Of a stretch of DNA of 64,000 nt, positions 1-10,918 are shown piece by piece. The notes under the pieces were generated by a model, which did no database searches, had not been told where the DNA came from, and saw only the letters and a program-made list of their open reading frames with translations. The stretch is from Branchiostoma floridae. Its lineage: Eukaryota; Chordata; Leptocardii; Amphioxiformes; Branchiostomatidae. The position numbers were made by a program, and so were the translations under genes. The DNA is taken from NCBI RefSeq assembly GCF_000003815.2, contig NC_049992.1:12864354-12928353 (forward strand). The letters are read 5' to 3'. Each line of letters begins with the position of its first letter. The stretch's first letter is position 1.

Positions 1-2049
1 AAAACAGAGTTGCTCATTGTCAATACTACGTACTTCGTCAAGAGGTGACCTTTCTTCCTATAGGTACAAATTGTGCGTTCCGAACTCCCCAAGCCTGATC
101 CACTGGACTTGACACGACAAATAAAATTACAGCGACTTTTGTCAGGTCTACATGTATAGCAACTACTTACAGTACAACTTAAGACACATAACGTTATATG
201 GATATCTATAGGTTTGAACAAATCAACATATATGGTCTAGCATGTCATTTACACTATTGGTCCTATGGTATAAACATTCGTGGATATATTGCCTACTTGT
301 ACACAATTAGGATTATCGCCTGCCAGAATGTAGTTTAGATTTATCTATCGTACAGAGAGTAGCAAATTCTTTAGAGCAAGCGGAAAGTAATACTAGTAAC
401 GTTATATCTAGAGAGATCAGTTAAAGTATAACGAACTGTAATTTCGAGAAGTAACTAACATATACTAGTTATTGACGATGCAACTTATTAAATCGTCGGC
501 GGACAGAAGTTGGTACCTTTAAATCTGAACCGGAACAGAACATATATAACTTCTTAATCATTTGTTGGCGATTATCGGATATTACTGCAAAACATCAAAG
601 CATAGGTACTTAACCGTAGAAATGGAAAATATAAGTATAGAAATGCAAATATATGACGGACCAACAGACTCTGGCTGTAAGAATAATTGCAATTTTCTCA
701 TTGTTTGAAGCGCTAATTGTGATGAGCAGTTAGGATCGTGTTTTTTTTGCCCCGCAATGCAGTGGACTGTCTCTGTGTCAGTGTCTCCAGAGGGCTGATG
801 TAACAACTCAAAATCGAAACGTTTCTCAAGCTCTTGCTTTCCCTAAGCGTTTAAAGTTTAATCCGTCCTTTTAGGCTAGCTGATAAGCGGAACCGGGAGC
901 TTGAGAAATTTTGCCTTCTCACACCTGCTTGGACATTGCTTAGACTCCACCTGCAGCTTCGTCTACCAACGTCTGGATGGGGGGTGGGGGGTGGCTGAGG
1001 GTGCTTGTATACATGTAGATTTATGTAGAGCGTATATGCATATAAGTTATATAAAGGTAGTGTGTCAACTGCCCTATGTATTGACAAACTCGATCCGCAA
1101 TGAAGTTTCCACAAACTGCTCAAAAATTCGCAAAGGATTTTGATAGAAGCATTTTCTTTCCCCTAGTCACCCCTCCATACGTAATTGGAACAATTCAGGC
1201 GTAAATCGTTTATCGTCAGGGTACCAAGTAAGTTTTTGCCCTGTTTAAGTGCACGAACGTACCAAGAAAGGAACTTCAGGTACCAAGAAAGAACCCGTAT
1301 CTTAAAGATAAGATTTGATATCTGTATAACATGCGTTGAATGTTTTATAGAGAGAGCGGGCCAATAAGGTTAGAATAACATTGTACTTACTTGTATTTTC
1401 ACCCAAATACAAAATGGTACATTCTAGAAGCACTGCTTTACATAGACCAATCACAAACGAGAATTGTGCTGTGATTTTCCGTTCAAGACATTGGGCGCCA
1501 TTGTCCGACTCTTTTTTCGACGGAGGAACGTCGGATCGCGGATCGCTGGATCTGTTCGCAAGATTGAACTGAAATGTTTCTCGTCTGCGTTCACCGTGCA
1601 TTGTGTGAGTGGCTGCAGGCCAGTCCAGGGAGGTTTCTATAATATTTTGTCTGGAATTTTTCAGTCAGTCATTCCGTCAGAGCCTCAAAAATCTTACGTC
1701 AACAAAGAACGCGGCACTAAAGACAGCAAAGTTGGCTTTTAATTGAAGCTTTTATCCAGATTTTTGGCACAATTTTCTGTTTATATATTGATGATCTCAG
1801 ACAAAACGCGCGGGTCCCGGATCGATATGAAACAACAACCAGTGCCCCAGCTCACTATGTAGAGTGAAATAGTAACGTTAAGTCAGAACCTGAAAAACTC
1901 CCACAAAGATTTAGATTTAGTTTGAGTTGTTGTTTTTTTAAGGAAGGAAAATAGAAAAGAAAAGCTCAGCTGTAGTGGTCTCGACAGATGGTCTCGACAG
2001 ATGTAGTGGTCTGTCAATCACCTGATTCTCACCTGTCGTACGTGTTTGG
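1..2049. other. Gene-free stretch, nothing recognised
   Basis: Only short open frames occur on both strands, none with a recognisable domain, a convincing splice pattern or a protein-like composition. The sequence is AT-rich and looks like ordinary intergenic DNA. A small direct repeat of a 'ggtctcgacagat' unit lies around 1978-2003. I see no RNA gene. Confidence 0.5.
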
Positions 2050-2052
2050 ATT

Positions 2053-2480
2053 GTTTGTCACAATTAGCCCCTAAGGTACAGTTTTCTCACAAAAATACCT
2101 CAGATTGATATTGAAAAGTGTTCCGAATTCTAGTAGTGTCACTTTTGTTTCATTTTTTCCCTGTAAAACCTGTGATTTTTGTGCGTTCAGTTCTCACTCT
2201 GCAGTGAATATAATACCCAACCGCAGTACGTCTGAACGTGTTCCCGCCAAATTGATTTAAGGACAATTCGTTTGTCACAATGTTAGCCCGAAAAGTGCCC
2301 AATTTCGACATAAGCATACCTCAGAATCATCGTGAAAAGTGCACCAGTGTCACTCCTGTTTAATGATCTTTAAATTTCAATCTTGTTTTGTAAGATTTTT
2401 ATAAGTTCAGTTCTCTCTCCGCGGTAATGAATGTAACGTTACCGTCCCCCACCGCGGTCTGTCCGTTTTCCCGCCAAAAG
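2053..2480. repeat. Two-copy tandem duplication, unit about 217 bp
   Basis: Two diverged copies lie head to tail. The first starts at 'gtttgtcacaattag' (2053) and the second at 'gtttgtcacaatgttag' (2270), a 217-bp spacing. Shared landmarks in the same order are 'acctcaga', 'gtgaaaagtg'-like, 'agtgtcact', 'gttcagttctc' and 'cccgccaaa'. No coding content is visible. The function is unknown and it is probably a local duplication. Confidence 0.6.
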
Positions 2481-3324
2481 GCATGTAATGTTACATACAG
2501 CTACTTCAGCTGGTCTAATTAAGAAAAACTGAATGCAGCTGCGATATGTTTCAACGACTACCACCGTGCGACTACAGGTGACACAGTGAATGATGAAGAT
2601 CAAACAACTTAATAGTATTTTGTTGAACCGCCCTTCGTTAAATTGCCATGTCAGTCATAACCATGGTCACGTTCGTCTTCAATGGGGAGAAATGGGCTTA
2701 GATTGGATTTTTGAAAACACGACACGTTTTTAATTCATTGCTTGCAGCTCCAAAAGCGCCGACTAGCTGAACACCATCAAACTGCAGAGCAGACTGATAA
2801 GAGACGAGCATACGTTCTTGTGCGCTTCTATCTAAAAAAATATGTATACATTACACACATTTTAGAAGAAATCAAGATGCGATGCGTGGCATATTGAATA
2901 CTTATTTCAGTTTTTATTCATGCACCCGTTTCACTTTCAAGAAGCCAATGCAAACTGATTGGTTTTAGACACCACTATGTTTTGCTTATTCGTTGTTCCA
3001 TGCAGGCTCTGATCATGATGTACATGTATAAGCATGAATTTGCTGACATCTTTTATCAGGTCTGTTACATATTTTGCATGTTTTTACAATCTTAAACACC
3101 TGTCTCTCGTAGGCCACACTTAAATCTCTAATTTTGCTTACAGATGGCGAAAGACTGATGTGCAACTACGGGTCTATCTGCCTGAATCTGAACAGGGATG
3201 GAAGCAAGTCAAGCATATGATCACGCAAGTGTGAGAGAGTTTTGTTATATAGTCAAACAGGCATGTGAGCTGAGGCCCGCTCTTTGCTGCGTCAACGCTG
3301 CGTGAGCTTTGCCTAGAATTTACT
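2481..3324. other. Gene-free stretch before the minisatellite
   Basis: No frame here resembles a known protein and no transposon terminus is evident. It is plain unique-looking intergenic DNA as far as reading by eye can tell. Confidence 0.4.
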
Positions 3325-5085
3325 GCTAAAACGATTTTGACTTCGTGATTGTGCCGCGAATTTACTGTTACAACGACGACTTCGTGGTTGTGCTGCGATT
3401 TTACTGCGACAACGACGATTTTGTCTTTGTGGTTGTGCCGTGAATTTACTGCTACAGCGATAATTTTGTCTATGTGGTTGTGCCGTGACTTTACTGCTAC
3501 AACGACGCTTTAGTCTTAGCGGTTGTGCCGTGATTTCACTGCTACAGCGACGAAATTGACTTCCATGGCCGTGTGATTTTACTGTTTCAAAGACAATCTG
3601 CCTTTGATTTTGCGCGACTTTACTGCTACAATGACGATTTTGTCTTCGTGGTTGTGCCGTGACTTTACTGCTACAACAATTTTGTCTTCGTGGTTGTGTC
3701 GTGACTTTACTGCTACAGCGATGATTTTGTCTTCGTGGTTGTTTACTGGTACATTACAACGACGATTTTATCTTCGTGGTTGTGCAGTGACTTTACAGCT
3801 ACAGCGGTAATTTTGTCTTCGTGGTTGTGCCGTGACTTTACTGCTACAGCGATAATTTTGTCTATGTGGTTGTGCCGTGACTTTACTGCTACAACGACGC
3901 TTTAGTCTTCGTGGTTGTGCCGTGACTTTACTGCTACAGCGACGATTTTGTCTTCGTGGTTGTGCCGTGACTTTACTGCTACAGTGACGATTTTGTCTTC
4001 GTGGTTGTGCCGTGACTTTACTGCTACAGCGATAATTTTGTCTATGTGGTTGTGCCGTGACTTTACTGCTACAGCGACGCTTTAGTCTTCGTGGTTGTGC
4101 CGTGACTTTACTGCTACAGCGACGCTTTAGTCTTCGTGGTTGTGCCGTGACTTTACTGCTACAGCGACGATTTTGTCTTCGTGGTTGTGCCGCGACTTTA
4201 CAGCGACGATTTTGTCTTCGTGGTTGTGCCGTGACTTTACTGCTTTAACAATTTGTCTTCGTGGTGGAGCCGTGACTTTACTGCTACAGCGACGATTTTC
4301 ACTTCGTGGTTGTGCCGTGACTTTACTGCTACAGCGACGATTTTCACTTCGTGGTTGCACCGTGACTTTACTGCTACAGGGACGATTTTGTCTTTGTGGT
4401 TGTGCCGTGACTTTACTGCTACAACAAATTTGTCTTCGTGGTTGTGCCGTGACTTAACTGCTACAGCGACAATTTTGACTTCCATGGCAGTGAGATTTTA
4501 CTGCTACAAAGACATTCTGCCTTTGAGCGACTGTACCGTTACAACGACAAATTTGTCTTCGTGGTTATGTTGTGACGTAAGTGCTACAACGACGATTTTT
4601 TTTCACATCATGGTTGTGCCGTACCTTTAATGCTACAACGACAATTTTGACTTTGTGGTTCTGCTGCGACTTAACTGCTACAACGACGATTTTGTTTTCG
4701 TGGTTGTGCCGCGATTCTACTGCTACAAGGATGATTTCGACTTCGTGGTTGTGCAGTGAATTAACTCCTACAACGACGATTTTGTCAGCGTGGTTTTGCC
4801 TTGACTTTACTGCTACAACGACGATTTTCACTTCGTGATTGTGCTGCGACTTAAGTGCTGCAACGACAATTTTGATTTCGTGGCTCTGCTACTTTATTGC
4901 TACAACGACAATTTTCAGTTCATGTTTGTACGACATTACATCTACAGCGACGACTTTGTCTTCGTTCTTGCTCCGTGCCTTTACTACCACAACGACGACT
5001 TTGTCTCTGTGTTTGCGTCGTGACTTTACTGGTACTGCTGCAACGACGATGTTGCCTTCGTGTTTGTGCCGTGATGTTACTAGTA
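3325..5085. repeat. 45-bp minisatellite, roughly 38 diverged units
   Basis: The repeating unit reads approximately 'ttcgtggttgtgccgtgac' followed by 'tttactgctacagcgacga' and 'ttttgtc', 45 bases in total. The unit length is clear at 3908-3952 and the units after it. Because 45 is a multiple of three, open frames run through parts of the array on both strands, with 15-residue repeats such as SWLCRDFTATATILS. A higher-order pattern is visible: the 'gtctatgtgg' variant followed by a 'gctttagtc' variant recurs 180 bp apart (3861 and 4041), which is four units. Units after about 4450 are more diverged and vary in length. There is no start context, splice structure or domain, so I treat it as satellite DNA and not a gene. 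Confidence 0.9.
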
Positions 5086-5700
5086 TGGAGGGCCCATTTG
5101 GAAACCAACTTTCTAAAGTTAAAGGGATTACCCACTCGTCTTAAGAAATAAATGCACCAATTCTAATTGGCACTAATGTTTGGCAGCATTGACGTCATGC
5201 GCATCCTGACATGGCCACTAACAGTCTCCGCATATAATGTGTCTTGTGTGCACCTGGCTCAAATATCTACAAAGATCTGTATTCAGAAAACAGATTCAAG
5301 ATTCAGAATCAGGTTTCTCCGTTGTTGGACAGACTGCAAGTATTCAAGCTGTTTGGATATTCTGACCTTCCAAAGTGATAGCTATATAATCCGTGAGCCA
5401 AGTGATGCTCAAGACTTGAGATATTCCTGTTAAATCTGTTGGTTCTTATGTGGAGAATGTTGATGGTTGTGGGCAGGATGACGTCCCAAATTCCCTCAGC
5501 AATGGAGGTACACCTTGACGTGGTGCTGGGGCTTTTGCTAAGATGCCTCCCCTAAATTAATGAAAGGTAAGATGGTAAGTTGTGGTGTACAATATAAGTG
5601 GAGGGTACTATCATGTGAAGACTAATCCACTTTGTCAACCAGTCCCAACAACCCCTCACCAGTACCAAGAGACTACAAGTAGCTAGCGCAGTATATTGTT

Positions 5701-5746
5701 TTCTTTCTTTCCTCTCTCTCTCTCACACGCACACTCTCTCTCTCTC
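5701..5746. repeat. Pyrimidine (TC)n microsatellite
   Basis: A run of ctctctct interrupted by a short 'cacacgcacac' segment. Simple sequence repeat. Confidence 0.85.
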
Positions 5747-5977
5747 GTTGTTCGATGATATCAGAAGGGTGTATAATTTGTACAACCACCTTTGTTAATT
5801 GGATTATACTGAGGGAATGCTGTCATAAACCACATAAATGAATTTACGAATATTGATTACCGAAACTTAAATGCAATGAAATATGACCTTAATACCCTAA
5901 ACTTATGAATGATGTCATCACAATAACTTAGTGCCCTATGGAATAAGAGATGCTTTGTAGTTGACCAGTCTCTTGAC

Positions 5978-6362
5978 CAGGGGTGGGTACCGGTACAAAA
6001 CCGTTTTTTTCTTATTGGACCGGTCCAGAAAAGGCGAAAATATGATCAGGCATTCACATCTTATGGTGCTCACCGATTGAGGAAAATAACAAGTGCGAAG
6101 TAGAGTAGAGTCTATAGTCATTTCTACCAAGTTTTACAGTCAATAGTCAGCTAACAATTAGCCTTGAAGGATTTTAAAACGTCCATGGGAGTCGAATCTT
6201 CTACAAAACAGATTCCTTTGAAGTGACATGTACCGTTGCTTTGAGTATCGTCCATTCACAAGTTTTCACATACTGAATCAGGTCCAGGTTCAGGTCCGAA
6301 CCTGGAACTGATCCTCTGGACCGGACCTGGACTTGAATTTTCTGTACCAGTACCCACTCCTA
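5978..6362. mobile_element. hAT-type MITE with 8-bp target duplication
   Basis: The left end reads CAGGGGTGGGTACCGGTAC and the right end is its imperfect reverse complement, GTACCAGTACCCACTCCTA (16 of 19 positions pair). The element is flanked by a perfect 8-bp direct repeat, CTCTTGAC, at 5970-5977 and 6363-6370. An 8-bp target-site duplication with CAGGG/TAGGG termini is characteristic of the hAT superfamily. There is no transposase frame inside 385 bp, so it is a non-autonomous element. The interior carries nested repeats of a 'ggtccaggt'-like motif. Confidence 0.85.
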
Positions 6363-6797
6363 CTCTTGACATATGGCGTATTGTTAATGTTTATTCGTAC
6401 ACCTTCTTGCCCACAGTGACGTAATATGTGGACAGTCAACTAAGCGAATATTGTTTTTTCCAAACGCCGTTGCATAACAGCCATACCAGGTTCGAATCTG
6501 AGAGGCAGTTACAAAACTTGAGTGCAGTGCCACATTGTCCTTGACTATCCAAAAGCAAATAGAAAAAAATGTCTTGCCCCTTTGCTCAATATCAACCAGT
6601 ATTACGTGCTAAAACATGTTTATTTTTAACACATGTAGAGAGTGATGGACAGAAGCAGAATGTTTAAGTGTTTAATTCCAAAGGTTTACTTGGGCTCCAC
6701 TTGTTTACCTCTTATAGATAAACAGGTGTCAAAATAACACGTACGAATTAAAGGCAAACATTCAGAGACGCTCATGTAAAAACACCACTTAAAACGC

Positions 6798-6943
6798 TCT
6801 CTCCAAGCAGACGTTTCTGGGGGAAAGTCTTGGCCTTAATTCTTTTATACTCCGTTTTCTTCCCCCAAATTAGAAGGGAGTGTGGAAAAAAATCCATTTA
6901 AGATGAAGGTCATAATTTTTCCCACCAACCTCTGCTTGGAGAG
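6798..6943. mobile_element. MITE, TIR family 'CTCTCCAAGCAGA'
   Basis: The 13-bp terminal inverted repeats are perfect: CTCTCCAAGCAGA on the left and TCTGCTTGGAGAG on the right. The element is about 146 bp and non-coding. Related termini occur at 14750-14926, 56459-56621 and, as a half, near 61190, so a family is present in the window. Confidence 0.7.
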
Positions 6944-7317
6944 TACATGTACCAAATAAGGCTGGTATTAGCTTCGTTTCATTCGTTTTTCTCCTTGTTC
7001 CTCTGGTATTTGCTCAAGTATTTTGTTTATAGTGCAACTCGGAAAATTAGACAGTCTTCCCATGAAAGATGATTTGCGTACCCACCCACTCCACAGGAAC
7101 AAGATGCCGCAATTCGTTTTTTTTTGCCACTTGACCGCCAGGTCATGAGTGCACTTTCCTACCGGTACCATTGACAGGATCATCCTGTCAATAATAGCCA
7201 CTTCCATGATCCAATGATGATACGCCAGAACATTGAAATCATTTTTGCTGATGTATAATTTTTATGGTTGATAAATTATCCAGACAAATTACCCGGATTT
7301 GAATAACCGTTTGACAT

Positions 7318-8344
7318 ATTATATATATAACTTTATTGCACAACAATTGTATGAGGTACAAAGTATGGCATCTGCATAACTACAGTGCTATAACTTAACT
7401 TAAGGCTTATCTAACTAATACAGGAGTTGTAGTATGGGATAAGTTTCTTACAATCATTGGAGGCTTTTACAATCATTTGGGGAATTTCTAATGTCTAAAC
7501 CTTCTTTGATATATTTTTCTATATCTGCCATGCAAGGATTGTCACATGTCATTATGTATTTGAATTTGCACTTCAGGTCCATTTGGATAAATCCTTGTGT
7601 ACAAAATGACAGCCTTCTGTATAGAGAATTGCGTATATCGGAATATTTGGGACATACAACCATAAAGTGATATTCGTCTTCTATTAGCTCTGGACAGAAT
7701 GGACAAACCCTCTAGTCGATAGGGATTTTTTTTTAATCTTCCGGTTTCTATATTTAATTTGTTACAGCCAATTCTGAGTTGTGTGATTGCCCTACGAACG
7801 TCAAGGCTCTTTATGGTTAAAATGTAATTTTCTTGCTTGTAATGCTTGTTCAATGTAGAAAGAGAGGAGAGTTTGGAATTGTTTCGAATAGAAGAATGCG
7901 AATTTTGCACGTATATATCTTGTAAACGTTGTCGTAACTGAGTGGTGATTGTGTCTATGTGGTATGACCTCGGGTTTAGCCATATGTGTCCAAAGCCTTG
8001 GTAGTTGAGGATATTTTTTACGTGGACAATGAAATCATGTTCTCCGAATGAAACAGTATTGTATGCCTCACGAAGAAGGGCATCTTCGGACAGATTAACT
8101 AAACGATGCCAATATTTTACAAGTTGTATTTCTGCATCAATCCTAGCTGGGAAAGTTCCCAATTCTCCCCTGACACCATCGTTGGAGGCTTTGGCATGAA
8201 TGCCTAACAGAAATTTTTGGAAGCGCATGTCAATGATGTCAAATTCTGGAATTTGTTGATTTGAGTCTAGGTTTATAATTTGGAAGCCGTTATCTTGTAA
8301 AATATGGCTATTGGCATGGCACAATAGTATTCTTTATCGTATTC
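7318..8344 (-). pseudogene. Non-LTR retrotransposon (LINE) 3' end, frameshifted
   Basis: The minus strand encodes the C-terminal part of a LINE reverse-transcriptase polyprotein, nearly identical in sense to the copy at 25615-27258 (shared stretches such as FGHIWLNPRSYHID and CPKYSDIRNSLYRRLSF). The frame breaks at a T run near 7726-7735: this copy has nine Ts where the other has seven and a net +1 shift, so the zinc-finger-like tail (CPxxCxxH..C) falls out of frame. The element ends in 'caataaagttatatatata' on the minus strand, which holds an AATAAA signal. Its upstream side is lost in the assembly gap. It is a dead fragment. Confidence 0.85.
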
Positions 8345-8444
8345 NNNNNNNNNNNNNNNNNNNNNNNNNNNNNNNNNNNNNNNNNNNNNNNNNNNNNNNN
8401 NNNNNNNNNNNNNNNNNNNNNNNNNNNNNNNNNNNNNNNNNNNN
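8345..8444. other. Assembly gap, 100 N
   Basis: Exactly 100 unknown bases, the usual placeholder for a scaffold gap of unknown size. It falls inside or at the edge of the LINE copy, which is a likely cause of the assembly break. Confidence 0.99.
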
Positions 8445-8826
8445 TATCGGTACATGTACTACTTTTTCTTCCAATTTCTTACCTAATTCACCTTCGGAAG
8501 CTCAAAGGTTATAGTTATACAACCTGTATAGTTAAACAATCTGCGAAAAACACACCACACCGACAAAATCAAACATACTCATGGCCATATCTTTCCCATG
8601 ATGTCAACTCTGTCTACGAAACTCACGTGGGTGTAAATTTACACAGGTCAAAAGCCTGTTTGTCCTTGGCTATGTCATTAAGTCCTACAGTCATCAAACA
8701 AAGTTTTCTGAAAAACACCTTTCCGTAACTGGGTAACCACGATCGCATATTGGAATGGTGACGACAGATGTTGGGGTAAGGCATAGCTATAGGATATGTA
8801 CTATGGAGAGGCGCCAGCCTTGTCTA

Positions 8827-9078
8827 GCCCCCCTTTCCACAAGACGGCGATCGGGCTGCGCTCTCACTGCGACCTAAATAGGATACGTGTATCATTCGAT
8901 TTCACACTGAGTATATCATACAAAACGTAAAAGTGTGACTGAGAAGACAACAAAACACACAAAGTCTCTTTTCTTTTCTATAGTTTATAGTTATTATAGT
9001 CAATTCGTTGAGCGATCTGTCAAATTTGAGGTCGCAGAGAGCGCGGCGAGAGCGCCGTCCTAGTGGACAGGGGGTATC
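8827..9078. mobile_element. Foldback/MITE element with ~50-bp arms
   Basis: The left arm (about 8827-8878, 'acggcgatcgggctgcgctc') and right arm (about 9028-9078) are imperfect reverse complements ending in a 'gcccccc'/'gggggt' edge. The interior contains 'acgtaaaagtgtgact', which recurs as 'acgtaaaagtatgact' near 13445 and in reverse orientation near 25500. The elements at 13430, 25379 and perhaps 33274 are therefore relatives. Non-coding. Confidence 0.7.
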
Positions 9079-9117
9079 AATGGTCTCGTTCCGAAACGCC
9101 AGTCTACATTCCATCCC

Positions 9118-9405
9118 AAGATCCCTCTAGAGATCCCTGACTCTCACACTGTCAGACATAGGAGAACTTTCCTTCCAACAGCAGTAAGACTATGGAACAA
9201 GCTATCAGAGAGAATAGCTACCATTAGAGATAGACAGAAATTCAGAATGTTCTCCTTTGTTCAGTTTATTACAATTGTGCTTGTACATATGTAGATATGT
9301 ATAATTACAATATGATATTGAAAATACCAGTGCCATTTCAGTTTTACATTGCTAATCTTAATTTGTCGGATCACTCCGGCCGAGCTCTAAATAAAATAAT
9401 CTCTA
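9118..9405 (+). pseudogene. LINE reverse-transcriptase C-terminal remnant
   Basis: Reading the plus strand from about 9150 gives a stretch like SHTVRHRRTFLPTAVRLWNK, then LSERIATIRDRQKFRMF. This is the typical C-terminal tail of CR1/Jockey-like non-LTR retrotransposons (R..FLP.AVRLWN.L). The block ends with a 'gagctctaaataaaataat' tail containing AATAAA. Only the last ~50 codons and the 3' tail remain. It is a different LINE lineage from the one at 7318. Confidence 0.75.
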
Positions 9406-10422
9406 TCCACCGTTTTTAAAAAGACCGAAAATGCGACATTTTTTGCAAGGCCTATGTAGAGGCATTATTGAAGTGCATGTTCCTTTCTGTATGGTCAACA
9501 TAGTTTTACAGCAACAGTATCTGAGATCAGAATATTACAACGAAAATGGTAATGATAAAGAATATTATCATATAGCCAGGGGACGTGGGCCAATCAGAAG
9601 GCTCCATTTCATGCTGGTTATGACGCCGTAACAGCCGTGCATTAAATTTTTGATTATCGCACGTGTGCATTAAAAACATTTGAAAGTTGAAACCAATCAG
9701 AAGGACAGACAAACAGGACGCTGGCCAATCAGAATGAGATATCCAGGAATCGTCCATCTGCCAAGATAGGGGAATAAGTACAGGCATGGCAGGGGGGATG
9801 GCTCCCTCTATCAACATCGGTAGTGCGTGGTTCTTTGTTCAAAGGAAACATTTGCCGTCTTAAAACAACATTGAATTACCTATAAAATTTAAGACAATAA
9901 AATCTATTTCAAGTCATGTCCAATTTAAACTGCAAATGGAAAATAAAATTATTTGCACCCCCGCCCATTCAAGTTCAGACGGCAATAACACCACGGTCCG
10001 CCATTGAGTAGCGGTCATGGCGCTGGAGGACCAAAATGCTACCTTTCTTCGGAGAAGTCGTGTCTGGGTTCGTAGCGAACGAGATTCTCAAGAGCTGTGA
10101 AGCACAGGGATCCCGGAATGCCTCAGAAAATCCGGCAGAGATTTAGCGCCTGATACGAACGAACTCGACAAACTGGAGAATGGGCGAGTGGAGAAATACG
10201 GAGCGTGCAACAGTTTGTAACATAATGAATCGACTTTGTTCTTATTTTAAGCCTTGGAACAGAAATACATTTCACGTACAAGTTTTATGTTGTTCAAATT
10301 CACTGTTCACTGAATAAAAGATGTATGTTTTATAAAGGAATTTGTCGCTCCTACTCAACCGGAAACTCTACTCTACTCTACTCTACCCTTAAATGGGTCA
10401 GTGTGGGTAAGCTATATGATAA
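9406..10422. other. Gene-free stretch
   Basis: Short shadow frames only. Several 'ccaatcaga' motifs lie between 9590 and 9735, and a GC-richer patch lies at 9990-10200. I see no exon structure or element ends. Confidence 0.4.
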
Positions 10423-10604
10423 TAGGGTTAATGACCCACCTGTTCCTCGGTATATATGGTGTCATAACGCCTGGTCCTTTGCTATAACCACCTCATAAAA
10501 CCACCTCGTTCGCTTCGCTCACTCGGTGGTTTTATTCGGTGGTTATAGCAAAGGACCAGGCGTTATGACACCATATACACCTCGGGGCGGGTCATTAACC
10601 CTTA
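10423..10604. mobile_element. Foldback MITE, ~85-bp arms
   Basis: The arms are near-perfect reverse complements: 'tagggttaatgaccc' at the left edge pairs with 'gggtcattaaccctta' at the right, and 'cgcctggtcctttgctataa' pairs with its complement. The loop around 10508-10525 is short ('cgttcgcttcgctcac'). It lies 315 bp downstream of the stop codon of gene A. Non-coding. Confidence 0.8.
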
Positions 10605-10918
10605 ATTACAGTGTACATATAATTTTTTCCATGAATGGGGAACATAAGGTGGATTATCAGAAGGCAATTTTACTCACCTGTCTATGTAATTAAGTAAGTA
10701 GAAAGGGTCCAAATAGCACACTATCTATACTTAAGTCTTATTCCATATTTCAACATACTAATATATCTATATATGGTATGTTACTACATCTAAGAATCCT
10801 ATGCAATTACATGTAACCAAAAAGCAAATGATGAGCTAGTTTGAACACTAACCAGTCCATAGCATCTTGAATATTCCTACCCTTTGACTTTTATCTATTC
10901 AAAAGAACTATTATACAA
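10605..10918. other. 3' flank of carotenoid oxygenase gene A
   Basis: The 314 bases after the stop codon (minus strand) carry no clear AATAAA on the transcribed strand. The 3' end of the transcript cannot be placed from sequence alone. Confidence 0.3.

Noticed and set aside
3325-5085. Possible CRISPR array
   Set aside because: Units are contiguous without spacers and the genome is eukaryotic. It is a minisatellite.
3604-5144. Several 60-125 codon frames with repeats such as WLCRDFTATA
   Set aside because: These are translations of the 45-bp minisatellite. Overlapping frames on both strands are equally open and none has start or splice context.
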